From Microbacteriaceae bacterium (GTDB lineage Bacteria; Actinomycetota; Actinomycetes; Actinomycetales; Microbacteriaceae), in contig JAAZFP010000343.1 in the NCBI GenBank assembly GCA_012511645.1, positions 1-7,395 of the forward strand: a DNA stretch of 7,395 bases, read 5' to 3'. The notes beneath the pieces were generated by a model. That model had not been told where the DNA came from, did no database searches, and saw nothing but the letters and a program-made list of their open reading frames with translations. Positions within the stretch are counted from its first letter, which is position 1; each line of letters begins with the position of its first letter. Positions 1-5,639 of the stretch are shown one piece after another. A program made the position numbers and the translations under genes.

Positions 1-1
1 G

Positions 2-481
2 ATGGAGCCCGAAGAGGCCGAAGATGTGCGCAGGCTGCTCGAGTACGACCCCGACACGGCTGGCGGCCTGATGAGCCCCTCAGCGGTGGTGCTCGCCGCC
101 GAGGGGAGCGTTGCCGAGGCGCTTGCGAGCATCCGCCGCAGCGAGGTGCCCGTGGCGATGGCGTCGGCGGTCTATGTAACGCACCCGCCGTATGAAACCC
201 CGACGGGTGAGTTTCTCGGCATGGTGCACTTTCAGCGCATGCTTCGGTTCCCCCCACACGAACGCATCTCGGCACTGCTCGACAGCGAGATCGAGGCGAT
301 CCCGGTGCACGCAAGCGCGGCCGAGGTGGCGAGACGCCTCGCGAGCTATGACCTTGTCGCGCTGCCCGTTGTCAACGAACAGCACCAGCTCGTGGGGGTG
401 GTCACCATCGACGATGTGCTCGACCACCTGTTGCCCGCTGACTGGCGACACGCCGACGACGAGGCGAGGGGCGCGCGATGA
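2..481 (+). CDS. MgtE N-terminal/CBS domain protein (3' part, start lies outside the window)
   Basis: Only the last 159 codons are visible and the frame runs off the left edge; the ATG at base 2 is probably internal. The visible part opens with the end of an MgtE_N superhelical domain (a DPDTAGGLM segment at visible residues 17-24), followed by two CBS modules at about 24-86 and 96-143. The second ends in IDDVLDHLLPADWR, typical of the actinobacterial family that includes mycobacterial Rv1232c. The protein stops directly after the second CBS module, so the five-helix Mg2+ channel of true MgtE is absent and it should be cytosolic. In MgtE the N and CBS domains sense Mg2+ and CBS pairs often bind adenosyl ligands; a Mg2+- or nucleotide-sensing role here is inferred. 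Its TGA overlaps the ATG of the DUF1003 gene by four bases (ATGA), so the two are probably translationally coupled. Confidence 0.88.
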   Translation: MEPEEAEDVRRLLEYDPDTAGGLMSPSAVVLAAEGSVAEALASIRRSEVPVAMASAVYVTHPPYETPTGEFLGMVHFQRMLRFPPHERISALLDSEIEAIPVHASAAEVARRLASYDLVALPVVNEQHQLVGVVTIDDVLDHLLPADWRHADDEARGAR

Positions 482-1089
482 GCTGGTTTGGCAGGCGCGG
501 CCACGAAGATGCGAGCAGCCCTCGCGGATCGCGCACGCGCGTCACCACCCGCTCGGGCACCGAGAGCAACGAGGTGTTTGGTCGGTGGACCGAGGGTGTT
601 GCTCGCGGGATGGGCACCCCCTGGTTTCTGCTCGCCCTCACCGCCGTGTGTGTGGCGTGGCTCGCGTGGAACACCATCGCGCCCGAAGAGTGGCGCTTCG
701 ACTCGGCAGCGCTCGGCTTCACCGCGCTGACGCTCATCCTGTCGCTGCAGGCGTCATATGCGGCGCCCATGATTCTGCTTGCTCAGAACCGCCAAGACGA
801 CCGCGACCGGGTGCAGATTGAACAGGATCGGCAGCGCGCCGCGCGCAACCTCGCCGACACCGAGTTTCTCGCCCGCGAGGTGGTCGCGCTGCGCCTGGCA
901 ATGAAAGACCTCGCCGACCGAGACTTTGTGCGCGCTGAGCTTCGGGCCCTGCTTGCCGAGCTCGAGGCAGCACACCCCGCACACGATGCCAGTGTCACTC
1001 CCGATGTCACAGGCGATGCAGTTGTCACAGGCGATGCAGATCATTCAGCCGCGGCAGACGGCGCAGAGGATGACCGCCGTGGCGCCTGA
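478..1089 (+). CDS. DUF1003 family membrane protein
   Basis: A 203-residue protein. A polar, Arg-rich N-terminus (1-45) is followed by two predicted membrane helices at about 47-66 and 78-99, joined by a short WNTIAPEEW-type loop. The DUF1003 hallmark follows: QASYAAPMILLAQNRQ and then DRDR (about 91-111). A charged, probably coiled-coil segment covers about 108-165 and the tail is acidic and low in complexity. Both termini are expected in the cytoplasm. The molecular function of DUF1003 is not established. The start is fixed by the ATGA overlap with the upstream MgtE-N/CBS gene, and its 3' end overlaps the start of the mrp-like gene. The tail carries a tandem six-residue duplication, VTGDAV/VTGDAD (residues 177-188). 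Membrane anchoring of the soluble CBS partner by this protein is only a hypothesis from gene order. Confidence 0.88.
   Translation: MSWFGRRGHEDASSPRGSRTRVTTRSGTESNEVFGRWTEGVARGMGTPWFLLALTAVCVAWLAWNTIAPEEWRFDSAALGFTALTLILSLQASYAAPMILLAQNRQDDRDRVQIEQDRQRAARNLADTEFLAREVVALRLAMKDLADRDFVRAELRALLAELEAAHPAHDASVTPDVTGDAVVTGDADHSAAADGAEDDRRGA
1005..1040 (+). repeat. 18-bp tandem duplication in the DUF1003 3' end
   Basis: Bases 1005-1022 and 1023-1040 are two adjacent copies of an 18-bp unit that match at 17 of 18 positions (TGTCACAGGCGATGCAGW). The unit length keeps the frame and duplicates VTGDA in the acidic tail of the DUF1003 protein. A further TGTCAC at 993-998 looks like the remnant of a third, diverged copy. 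It lies just upstream of the mrp start. Confidence 0.85.
1065..1070 (+). promoter_or_regulatory. Ribosome binding site that decides the mrp start
   Basis: AGAGGA lies eight bases before a GTG at 1079 but directly abuts the ATG at 1070. Normal Shine-Dalgarno spacing therefore favours the GTG. The site sits inside the 3' end of the DUF1003 gene, so mrp translation probably depends on ribosomes finishing that gene. Confidence 0.5.
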
Positions 1090-2272
1090 TCACGCGCACC
1101 CGCGCAGCACCGAACAGGCGGTGTGGCAGTCACTCGCCCAGGTCAACGATCCCGAGATTCTGCGGCCCATCACCGAGCTCGGCATGGTGCAGGCCGTCGA
1201 CGTCTCAAGCGAGGGGCGCGCGCACGTCGAGATTTTGCTCACCATTGTCGGCTGCCCCGCGGCCCGCCGCATTGAGACTGAGGTGCGTGCCGCAGCCGAG
1301 GCCACCGACGGAGTGACCGAGGTGAGCCTCGACGTGGGCGTCATGACCCCCGAGCAGCGACGCGAGTTCATCGAGATCGTGCGAGGCGGCAAGCCCGTGC
1401 GCGCGCCACAGTTTGGCCCCGACTCACTCACCCGTGTGCTCGCGGTCACGAGCGGCAAGGGCGGCGTGGGCAAATCGAGCATCACCGCAAATCTCGCCGC
1501 CGCGCTGGCTGAGCGCGGGTTGTCAGTGGGGCTCGTCGACGCTGATGTGTTCGGGTTTTCCATTCCAGGGCTCATGGGGCTCTCACGCGATGGCAAGGTT
1601 GAGCAGCCCACCCGGCTCGATGAAATGATTGTTCCACCGGTCGCTCACGGGGTGAAGGTCATTTCGATCGGCATGTTCTTGGGCGACGCAGATCCTCGCA
1701 GCACCGCCGTCTCGTGGCGCGGGCCCATGCTACACCGCACGATCGAGCAGTTTCTGCGCGATGTGTGGTTCGGTGACCTTGATGTGCTGCTGCTCGATTT
1801 ACCGCCGGGCACGGGCGATATCGCGATCAGTGTCGGGCAGCTGCTGCCCCAGGCCGAGGTGTTGGTGGTGACCACCCCGCAAGAGGCCGCAGCCGACGTC
1901 GCGGTGCGCAGCGCGCTCGTGGCCCATCAGACGGGCCAGCGCGTGATTGGTGTGATCGAAAACATGGCGGGGCTCGCGCAGCCTGACGGCAGTGTGCTTG
2001 AGCTCTTTGGTTCGGGTGGCGGCGAAGCCGTGGCCGAGCGGCTCTCGAACGCGCTCGACGAGGGCAAGACCCAGGTGCCGCTGCTGGGCAGCGTGCCGCT
2101 CAGCGCCGTATTTCGCGAGGCTGGCGACGCCGGCACACCAGCGGTGCTCACGCTGAACGATGACCCTGCGGCAGCTGAGCTTCGGGCCATTGCTGACGCC
2201 CTTGTGACCAGGCCGGTGAGTTTGGCCCACACCAAACTGCCGCTCCAGACCGACTCATCCGGCTCACGCTGA
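1079..2272 (+). CDS. mrp: Mrp/NBP35 (ApbC) family P-loop ATPase
   Basis: An Fe-S cluster carrier-type ATPase of 397 residues from the GTG at 1079 (400 from the ATG at 1070). The longer reading frame that opens upstream only runs over the DUF1003 gene. An N-terminal MIP18/DUF59 domain (about 12-102) contains NDPEILRPITELGMV and Cys59 in GCPAARR. Next comes the deviant Walker A SGKGGVGKS (125-133) of the SIMIBI/MinD class, then VDADVFG (153-159) and the Mrp signature DLPPGTGD (240-247). Family members bind ATP and, in other bacteria, carry Fe-S clusters to client proteins. The CxxC that bridges a cluster in ApbC and NBP35 is absent: after IENMAG (293-298) the chain reads LAQPDGSVLELFG. As I recall the mycobacterial Mrp lacks it too, so this looks lineage-typical and leaves the cluster ligands unclear. 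It is the last gene of the coupled three-gene operon. Confidence 0.93.
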   Translation: MAPDHAHPRSTEQAVWQSLAQVNDPEILRPITELGMVQAVDVSSEGRAHVEILLTIVGCPAARRIETEVRAAAEATDGVTEVSLDVGVMTPEQRREFIEIVRGGKPVRAPQFGPDSLTRVLAVTSGKGGVGKSSITANLAAALAERGLSVGLVDADVFGFSIPGLMGLSRDGKVEQPTRLDEMIVPPVAHGVKVISIGMFLGDADPRSTAVSWRGPMLHRTIEQFLRDVWFGDLDVLLLDLPPGTGDIAISVGQLLPQAEVLVVTTPQEAAADVAVRSALVAHQTGQRVIGVIENMAGLAQPDGSVLELFGSGGGEAVAERLSNALDEGKTQVPLLGSVPLSAVFREAGDAGTPAVLTLNDDPAAAELRAIADALVTRPVSLAHTKLPLQTDSSGSR

Positions 2273-2344
2273 CTGATCAGGGTCAGTCCATGAGATCAGC
2301 CCAGGCCGAAATCACCTCAGGCTGAGTTCGGCTCAGACTCAGAC
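2273..2344. other. Convergent intergenic spacer with short inverted repeats
   Basis: These 72 bases separate the converging mrp and EAL-domain genes. GACTGA (2271-2276) can pair with TCAGTC (2283-2288) across a 6-nt loop at the mrp stop codon, and CTGAG (2322-2326) can pair with CTCAG (2332-2336) across TTCGG. The stems are short and no T-tract follows on either strand, so these are only weak candidate terminators. CTCAG or CTGAG occurs five times between 2316 and 2358. Confidence 0.3.
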
Positions 2345-4111
2345 TTAGATCGGCTCAGGCTTGCCGAACACGTAGCCCTGAAAGCTATCCGTGCCCATGC
2401 TGCGCAGTCGATGAAACTGAGCCTCATTTTCGACACCCTCAGCTACAGTTGACAGACCCAACATGTGCGCGAGCTTCACGATGCCCTGAACAAACTTCAT
2501 CTGTGAATCATCATGCTCGAGCGCCGAGATGAACGAGCGATCAATTTTCACCTCGTGCACCGGCAGCCGCTGCAGGTAGCTCAGCGAAGAAAAACCGGTG
2601 CCAAAGTCGTCGAGCGAGATCTTCACACCGAGATCGCGCAGCTCTTCGAGCTGAGCGATCGAACGGTCAATGTCAACGTGCAGCAGGGTCTCGGTGACCT
2701 CGACGCAGAGCAAGCTTGGGCGCACGTCATACTTCTCGAGCGAGGCCCTCACCCGGTCGACGAAGCTGCCGACGCGAAGCTGATATTCACTCACGTTGAT
2801 GGAGAGCGGCAGGTTGCGCACGTGAGGGTCCTCGCGACGCTTAGCCAGGTTTCGGCACGCCTCTTCGACGACCCAGTCACCAATTTCGAGAATCTGACCG
2901 CTCTGCTCGGCGAGCGGAATAAACTCGTTCGGCGGCACCAACCCTCGCTCGGGGTGCTCCCAGCGCAGCAGCAGTTCGTAGCTGATTGGCTCACCGTCGA
3001 CATCGACAATCGGTTGACGGTGCAGGCGAAACTCACGGTTCGTGACGGCCTTGCGCAGGTCGAGCACGGTGTTGACGCTCCGCTGAATCTCCTCCATCAT
3101 TTCGATCGAGAATCTCACCGGGCGCTGCATGCCGCGGCTGCTGAGTGACCGGTGACGGGCCGTGTCTGCCTGATTGAGCACCGCCGCACCGCCAAGTTTT
3201 CGCGCCTGTGATGACACACCGTAGCCCACTCGCATGGCGGGTTGCAGGGTCGCACCACCGTCAAGAATGAGCCCCTGGTTCAATTCGGCCATGATCTTGT
3301 TCGCGATCACTTCGGCTCGATCTGCCGCCTCATCTGGGGTGCCGCCGACCCTGTGGAACACCAGCCCGAAGACGTCAGAGTCGGTGCGGGCGAGCAGATC
3401 TGGCTTGAGATCGAGTGCCTGCAAACGTAACGCCGCCTTCTCGATGAGCCTCTCACCGAGCGCATACCCAAACGCATCGCTGAGCATCTGAAAATCTTCG
3501 AGCGAGATGGTGATCAGCGCACAGGCCTCGGTCTCCTCATCGACATCACAGCCACTAATCTGATCGATCATTGCAGCACGATTGGCGAGCCCTGTCAGCG
3601 GGTCGGTGTAGGCAATCTTGCGAATCTTTGCCTCGGCCTCACGCACCACCGTGATGTCGTTCAGAATGTTCATGAACCGCTGCGGGGTGTCGTGACCGTC
3701 AAACATGGGCACGCTCGTGCTGTACATCCAGCAGGCTCCGCCATCTGCGGTTCGGGTACACATCTCACCCTGCCAGACCTCGCCGCGCTTCACTGTTTCC
3801 CAGAAGTCATTCCAGAACTCTGGCGGGTGGTGGTCTGAGGTGAGCATGCGAAACTTTGACCCGATGAGATGCTCTGGTGAGTAGCCGGTCGCCCTGGCAA
3901 AGTAGTCATTGACCTCGAGAAAGGTGCCGTCAATGCTCGTCACGGTCAGCATGGCGTGCATGTCGAGTGCGAGCGCGATGTCGTTGTGCGTCTCGTGCAG
4001 CAGTTCGAGCTCTCGGCTTCGAGTCATGTGCACGCCTCCGCGCATCTCGCCATCCGCGCCCTCGGCAGGTGAGACCTGCGATGAGTCACGAGAGGGCGGC
4101 GTGATGCTCAT
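2345..4111 (-). CDS. PAS-GGDEF(degenerate)-EAL protein, predicted c-di-GMP phosphodiesterase
   Basis: A soluble 588-residue regulator with no signal peptide or membrane helix. A disordered N-terminus is followed by a PAS sensor domain (about 45-152), a GGDEF-like domain (about 168-320) and an EAL domain (about 354-588). The GGDEF domain keeps YTDPLTGLANR, but the catalytic GG(D/E)EF site reads TDSDVF (243-248), so it should not make c-di-GMP; it may bind GTP or serve as a spacer. The EAL domain retains the metal- and general-base residues: Glu379 in an ELL variant of the motif, Asn439 (SINVSEYQL), Glu471 (EVTET), Asp501-Asp502 (DDFGTGFSSLSYL), Lys522 (KIDRSF), Glu558 (AEGVE) and Gln578 (QGY). 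Hydrolysis of c-di-GMP to pGpG is therefore likely. The ATG at 4111 was chosen because it overlaps the tatB TGA (ATGA) and has GAGGAA upstream. Sampled GC content is lower than in the neighbours. Confidence 0.93.
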   Translation of the reverse strand: MSITPPSRDSSQVSPAEGADGEMRGGVHMTRSRELELLHETHNDIALALDMHAMLTVTSIDGTFLEVNDYFARATGYSPEHLIGSKFRMLTSDHHPPEFWNDFWETVKRGEVWQGEMCTRTADGGACWMYSTSVPMFDGHDTPQRFMNILNDITVVREAEAKIRKIAYTDPLTGLANRAAMIDQISGCDVDEETEACALITISLEDFQMLSDAFGYALGERLIEKAALRLQALDLKPDLLARTDSDVFGLVFHRVGGTPDEAADRAEVIANKIMAELNQGLILDGGATLQPAMRVGYGVSSQARKLGGAAVLNQADTARHRSLSSRGMQRPVRFSIEMMEEIQRSVNTVLDLRKAVTNREFRLHRQPIVDVDGEPISYELLLRWEHPERGLVPPNEFIPLAEQSGQILEIGDWVVEEACRNLAKRREDPHVRNLPLSINVSEYQLRVGSFVDRVRASLEKYDVRPSLLCVEVTETLLHVDIDRSIAQLEELRDLGVKISLDDFGTGFSSLSYLQRLPVHEVKIDRSFISALEHDDSQMKFVQGIVKLAHMLGLSTVAEGVENEAQFHRLRSMGTDSFQGYVFGKPEPI

Positions 4112-4518
4112 GTGGCTTCCTCGTCGAAGCAAAATGTCTGTGTCCCCGATCGCACAATCTCGACATTATCGCCTTCTGAGGCCCCGGCGAGACGCGCGCG
4201 CCGAGCCTGAGCGGCCGCGGCAGCCTTCTCTTTTCGCTCTTCGGCGCGGGCTTCTCGTTCGTCTTCAACGAGGGCATCCCGAATGATGCGACGCGGGTCA
4301 TACTGTCTGGGGTCGAGCTGCTTCCAGTCGACGTCGTCGAACTCTGGCCCCATCTCATCGCGCAGGCGATCTTTCGCCCCGTCTGCCATGCGCTTCGCAG
4401 AGCGCACGAACTGACCCAGCTTTTGTGCGTAGCCGGGCAGTTTGTCGGGGCCCAAAATGACAAGCGCAATCACCAAGACAAGAAAGATCTTGTCAAAGGT
4501 GAGCCCTCCAAATCCCAT
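4108..4518 (-). CDS. tatB: Sec-independent (twin-arginine) translocase subunit TatB
   Basis: A 136-residue Tat subunit from the ATG at 4518. The product has one N-terminal membrane helix (about 8-22, FDKIFLVLVIALVILG), the hinge GPDKLP (23-28) and an amphipathic helix (about 29-54, AQKLGQFVRSAKR). A long charged tail follows, with an Ala/Arg/Glu-rich coiled-coil-like stretch at about 84-112. This is TatB layout; TatA is normally shorter. TatB with TatC forms the receptor for twin-arginine signal peptides at the cytoplasmic membrane. Other in-frame starts are an ATG at 4527 and a GTG at 4551; the chosen one puts GFGGLTFDK at the extreme N-terminus, as in other TatB proteins, but its Shine-Dalgarno is weak. 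No tatA or tatC is visible; in actinobacteria these usually lie elsewhere. The stop codon overlaps the start of the EAL-domain gene. Confidence 0.9.
   Translation of the reverse strand: MGFGGLTFDKIFLVLVIALVILGPDKLPGYAQKLGQFVRSAKRMADGAKDRLRDEMGPEFDDVDWKQLDPRQYDPRRIIRDALVEDEREARAEERKEKAAAAAQARRARLAGASEGDNVEIVRSGTQTFCFDEEAT
4117..4122 (-). promoter_or_regulatory. Ribosome binding site of the EAL-domain gene, inside the tatB 3' end
   Basis: On the minus strand GAGGAA is followed by five bases and then the ATG at 4111-4109. This fixes the start of the EAL-domain protein and rules out the in-frame ATG seven codons upstream. The site lies in the last codons of tatB, as expected for coupled or reinitiated translation. 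Confidence 0.65.
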
Positions 4519-4694
4519 GACACCCATCGTAGTGCCCCACACCGATTTCACAGCTTGTTCGGCGTGGTGGTGCGCCCCGCGACAAACACGCTCGTGCCGC
4601 GTGCCACCGCGGTGTGCTCGCTCACAGCTTGTACGCTGTTCACATCACCTATGGCCTAGCAGGGTCATGCACTCATCACACTCTCGGAGGAACA
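4519..4694. promoter_or_regulatory. Divergent tatB / O-methyltransferase control region
   Basis: These 176 bases should hold promoters for both directions. TCACAGCTTGTWCG occurs at 4548-4561 and 4622-4635 with one mismatch in 14. The second copy is part of an inverted repeat, ACAGC-N6-GCTGT (4624-4639). A possible plus-strand -35 TTGTAC (4629-4634) with a TATGGC (4650-4655) at a short 15-bp spacing would overlap that repeat. The promoter assignment is weak; the repeats are plain in the sequence. Confidence 0.4.
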
Positions 4695-5327
4695 GTGAGC
4701 CGTCTCGAACGCAACTGGCAGTATGCCGAGCAGTACCCGAATGAGACCGAAGCGCAGGTGCACGCACGCAGGCTGTCGCTCGAGCTCGGCATCGAACCGG
4801 TGAGCCGGGCGATTGCCGCTCAGCTTTCGGGCCTGGTTGCCGCCACCGGCGCCACCGCCATTTGCGAGGTCGGCACCGGTGTGGGTGTGAGCGGGCTTGC
4901 ACTGCTGCGCTACGCTCCGACGGCGACCCTCACCTCGATCGAGAGCGACCCCGAGTTCTTGCGCCAGGCGCGCACGGTATTTGATGAGGCGCAGGTTTCT
5001 CGCAGCAACCTTCGGCTCATCGAGGGTGACGCGGCAATCGTCATGTCACGGCTCAACCTTGAGTCCTATGACCTGGTCGTGATCGACGGTGACCCCAAGC
5101 GGGTGCTCGACTACCTCGAGGCGGCGTTGCTCATCGTGCGCCCGGGCGGCACTATTGCGCTGCCCAACGCGTTTGTGCGCGGCAAGGTCACCGACCCTGC
5201 GGCGCGCGATGACGCGACGCAGGCTATGCGCGACCTGCTGGCGACCGTTGCCGAGTCACCGGCCATTGCACCCGTGCTGTCGCCCGCGGGCGATGGTCTG
5301 CTCACGCTCACGCGGCTGAAGAACTAG
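4695..5327 (+). CDS. Class I SAM-dependent O-methyltransferase (COG4122, Rv1220c-like)
   Basis: A 210-residue Rossmann-fold methyltransferase. The GTG at 4695 was chosen because GGAGGA ends three bases before it and the protein then begins SRLERNWQYAEQY, like relatives; the upstream ATG of the open frame has no such support. The N-terminal helical cap is followed by SAM motif I EVGTGVGVSG (58-67), the acidic end of strand 2 (SIESD, Glu83), GDA (111-113) and VVIDGD (128-133). Family members are catechol-O-methyltransferase-like and usually Mg2+-dependent. Asp131 matches the first metal ligand, but where the family normally has Asp-Asn the chain reads Pro157-Asn158 (LPNAFVRGKV), so one metal ligand appears lost. 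The substrate is unknown. It is transcribed away from tatB, in the same neighbourhood as tatB in mycobacteria, and its stop lies just before a spacer with short repeats. Confidence 0.88.
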   Translation: MSRLERNWQYAEQYPNETEAQVHARRLSLELGIEPVSRAIAAQLSGLVAATGATAICEVGTGVGVSGLALLRYAPTATLTSIESDPEFLRQARTVFDEAQVSRSNLRLIEGDAAIVMSRLNLESYDLVVIDGDPKRVLDYLEAALLIVRPGGTIALPNAFVRGKVTDPAARDDATQAMRDLLATVAESPAIAPVLSPAGDGLLTLTRLKN

Positions 5328-5380
5328 CGAACACGCGCTATAAGAGAGCGAGCACGCTCCTCACGAACGAGCAAACACGC
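5326..5380 (+). repeat. Three degenerate copies of AGCRARCACGC after the O-methyltransferase stop
   Basis: AGCGAACACGC (5326-5336), AGCGAGCACGC (5347-5357) and AGCAAACACGC (5370-5380) are spaced 21 and 23 bp apart, about two helical turns. The middle copy also lies in a small hairpin, GAGCG-AGCA-CGCTC (5346-5359). No function is known; they could be protein-binding sites or an RNA end structure. Confidence 0.5.
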
Positions 5381-5388
5381 ACCTCACA

Positions 5389-5422
5389 AAAAAGTGAACC
5401 CCCGCCACGGGGCGGGGGTTCA
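5389..5422 (-). terminator. Rho-independent terminator of the DUF3117 gene
   Basis: GAACCCCCGCC (5396-5406) and GGCGGGGGTTC (5411-5421) form a perfect 11-bp stem with the loop ACGG; T5395-A5422 adds a twelfth pair. Read on the minus strand, the stem is followed by a run of six T within a few bases (5388-5393), the usual layout for intrinsic termination downstream of the DUF3117 stop. In the plus direction no T-tract follows, so it would end the O-methyltransferase mRNA poorly. Confidence 0.88.
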
Positions 5423-5441
5423 ACACCACGACGGGGTGTGG

Positions 5442-5612
5442 TTAGCCTTCGAGCACGGCGTTCAGCACGTCTCGCAGCTCGGTGGCTTCTTCGTTATTGA
5501 CTGAGACCACCAAGCGGCCACCGCCCTCGAGCGGCACACGAACCACGATGACGCGAGTCTCGCGCACCGCCTCCATAGGTCCATCACCGGTCCGGGGTTT
5601 CATTGCAGCCAT
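5442..5612 (-). CDS. DUF3117 domain small protein (Rv1211-like)
   Basis: A 56-residue cytosolic protein starting MAAMKPRTGDGPMEAVRE, then RVPLEGGGRLVVSV (25-38), and ending in an acidic helix (NNEEATELRDVLNAVLEG). The opening MAAMKPRTGDGP and the LEGGGRLVV segment are hallmarks of DUF3117, a family almost confined to actinobacteria and of about this length; mycobacterial Rv1211 is the relative I recall. Its biochemical role is not established. The predicted fold is a small beta-sheet plus helix. The ATG is preceded by AGAGGAG (5618-5624, minus strand) at a five-base spacing, a strong ribosome binding site. It has its own -10-like box upstream and a strong terminator downstream, so it looks like an independent transcript. 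It lies 68 bp beyond the end of dapE on the same strand, and some readthrough from dapE is possible. Confidence 0.95.
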   Translation of the reverse strand: MAAMKPRTGDGPMEAVRETRVIVVRVPLEGGGRLVVSVNNEEATELRDVLNAVLEG

Positions 5613-5639
5613 TGCATCTCCTCTGTGAGTCGTGCCTCT

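Noticed and set aside
926..1078. An upstream ATG at 926 that would extend Mrp by 51 residues
   Set aside because: The extension lies entirely inside the DUF1003 gene in another frame, has no family similarity and lacks a ribosome binding site. AGAGGA at 1065-1070 fits the GTG at 1079.
1090..1611. A 173-codon minus-strand open frame opposite mrp
   Set aside because: Ser/Pro/Arg-rich antisense shadow of the MIP18 and Walker A region, with no independent support.
2271..2342. An intrinsic terminator pair for the converging mrp and EAL genes
   Set aside because: The available stems are five or six base pairs and no T-run follows on either strand. The CTCAG-rich stretch may just be low complexity, so it is listed only as a spacer with weak hairpins.
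2513..3148. A 211-codon plus-strand open frame opposite the EAL domain
   Set aside because: It is a shadow of the EAL coding strand, where every catalytic motif is intact. It has no ribosome binding site and no recognisable domain.
4112..4132. The in-frame ATG at 4132 as the start of the EAL-domain protein
   Set aside because: It would add seven residues inside tatB and ignores the well-spaced GAGGAA before the ATG at 4111, which forms the classic ATGA overlap with the tatB stop.
5396..5421. The strong hairpin as terminator of the plus-strand O-methyltransferase gene
   Set aside because: The A-run lies before the stem in the plus direction and no T-run follows, so efficient termination is expected only for the minus-strand DUF3117 transcript.
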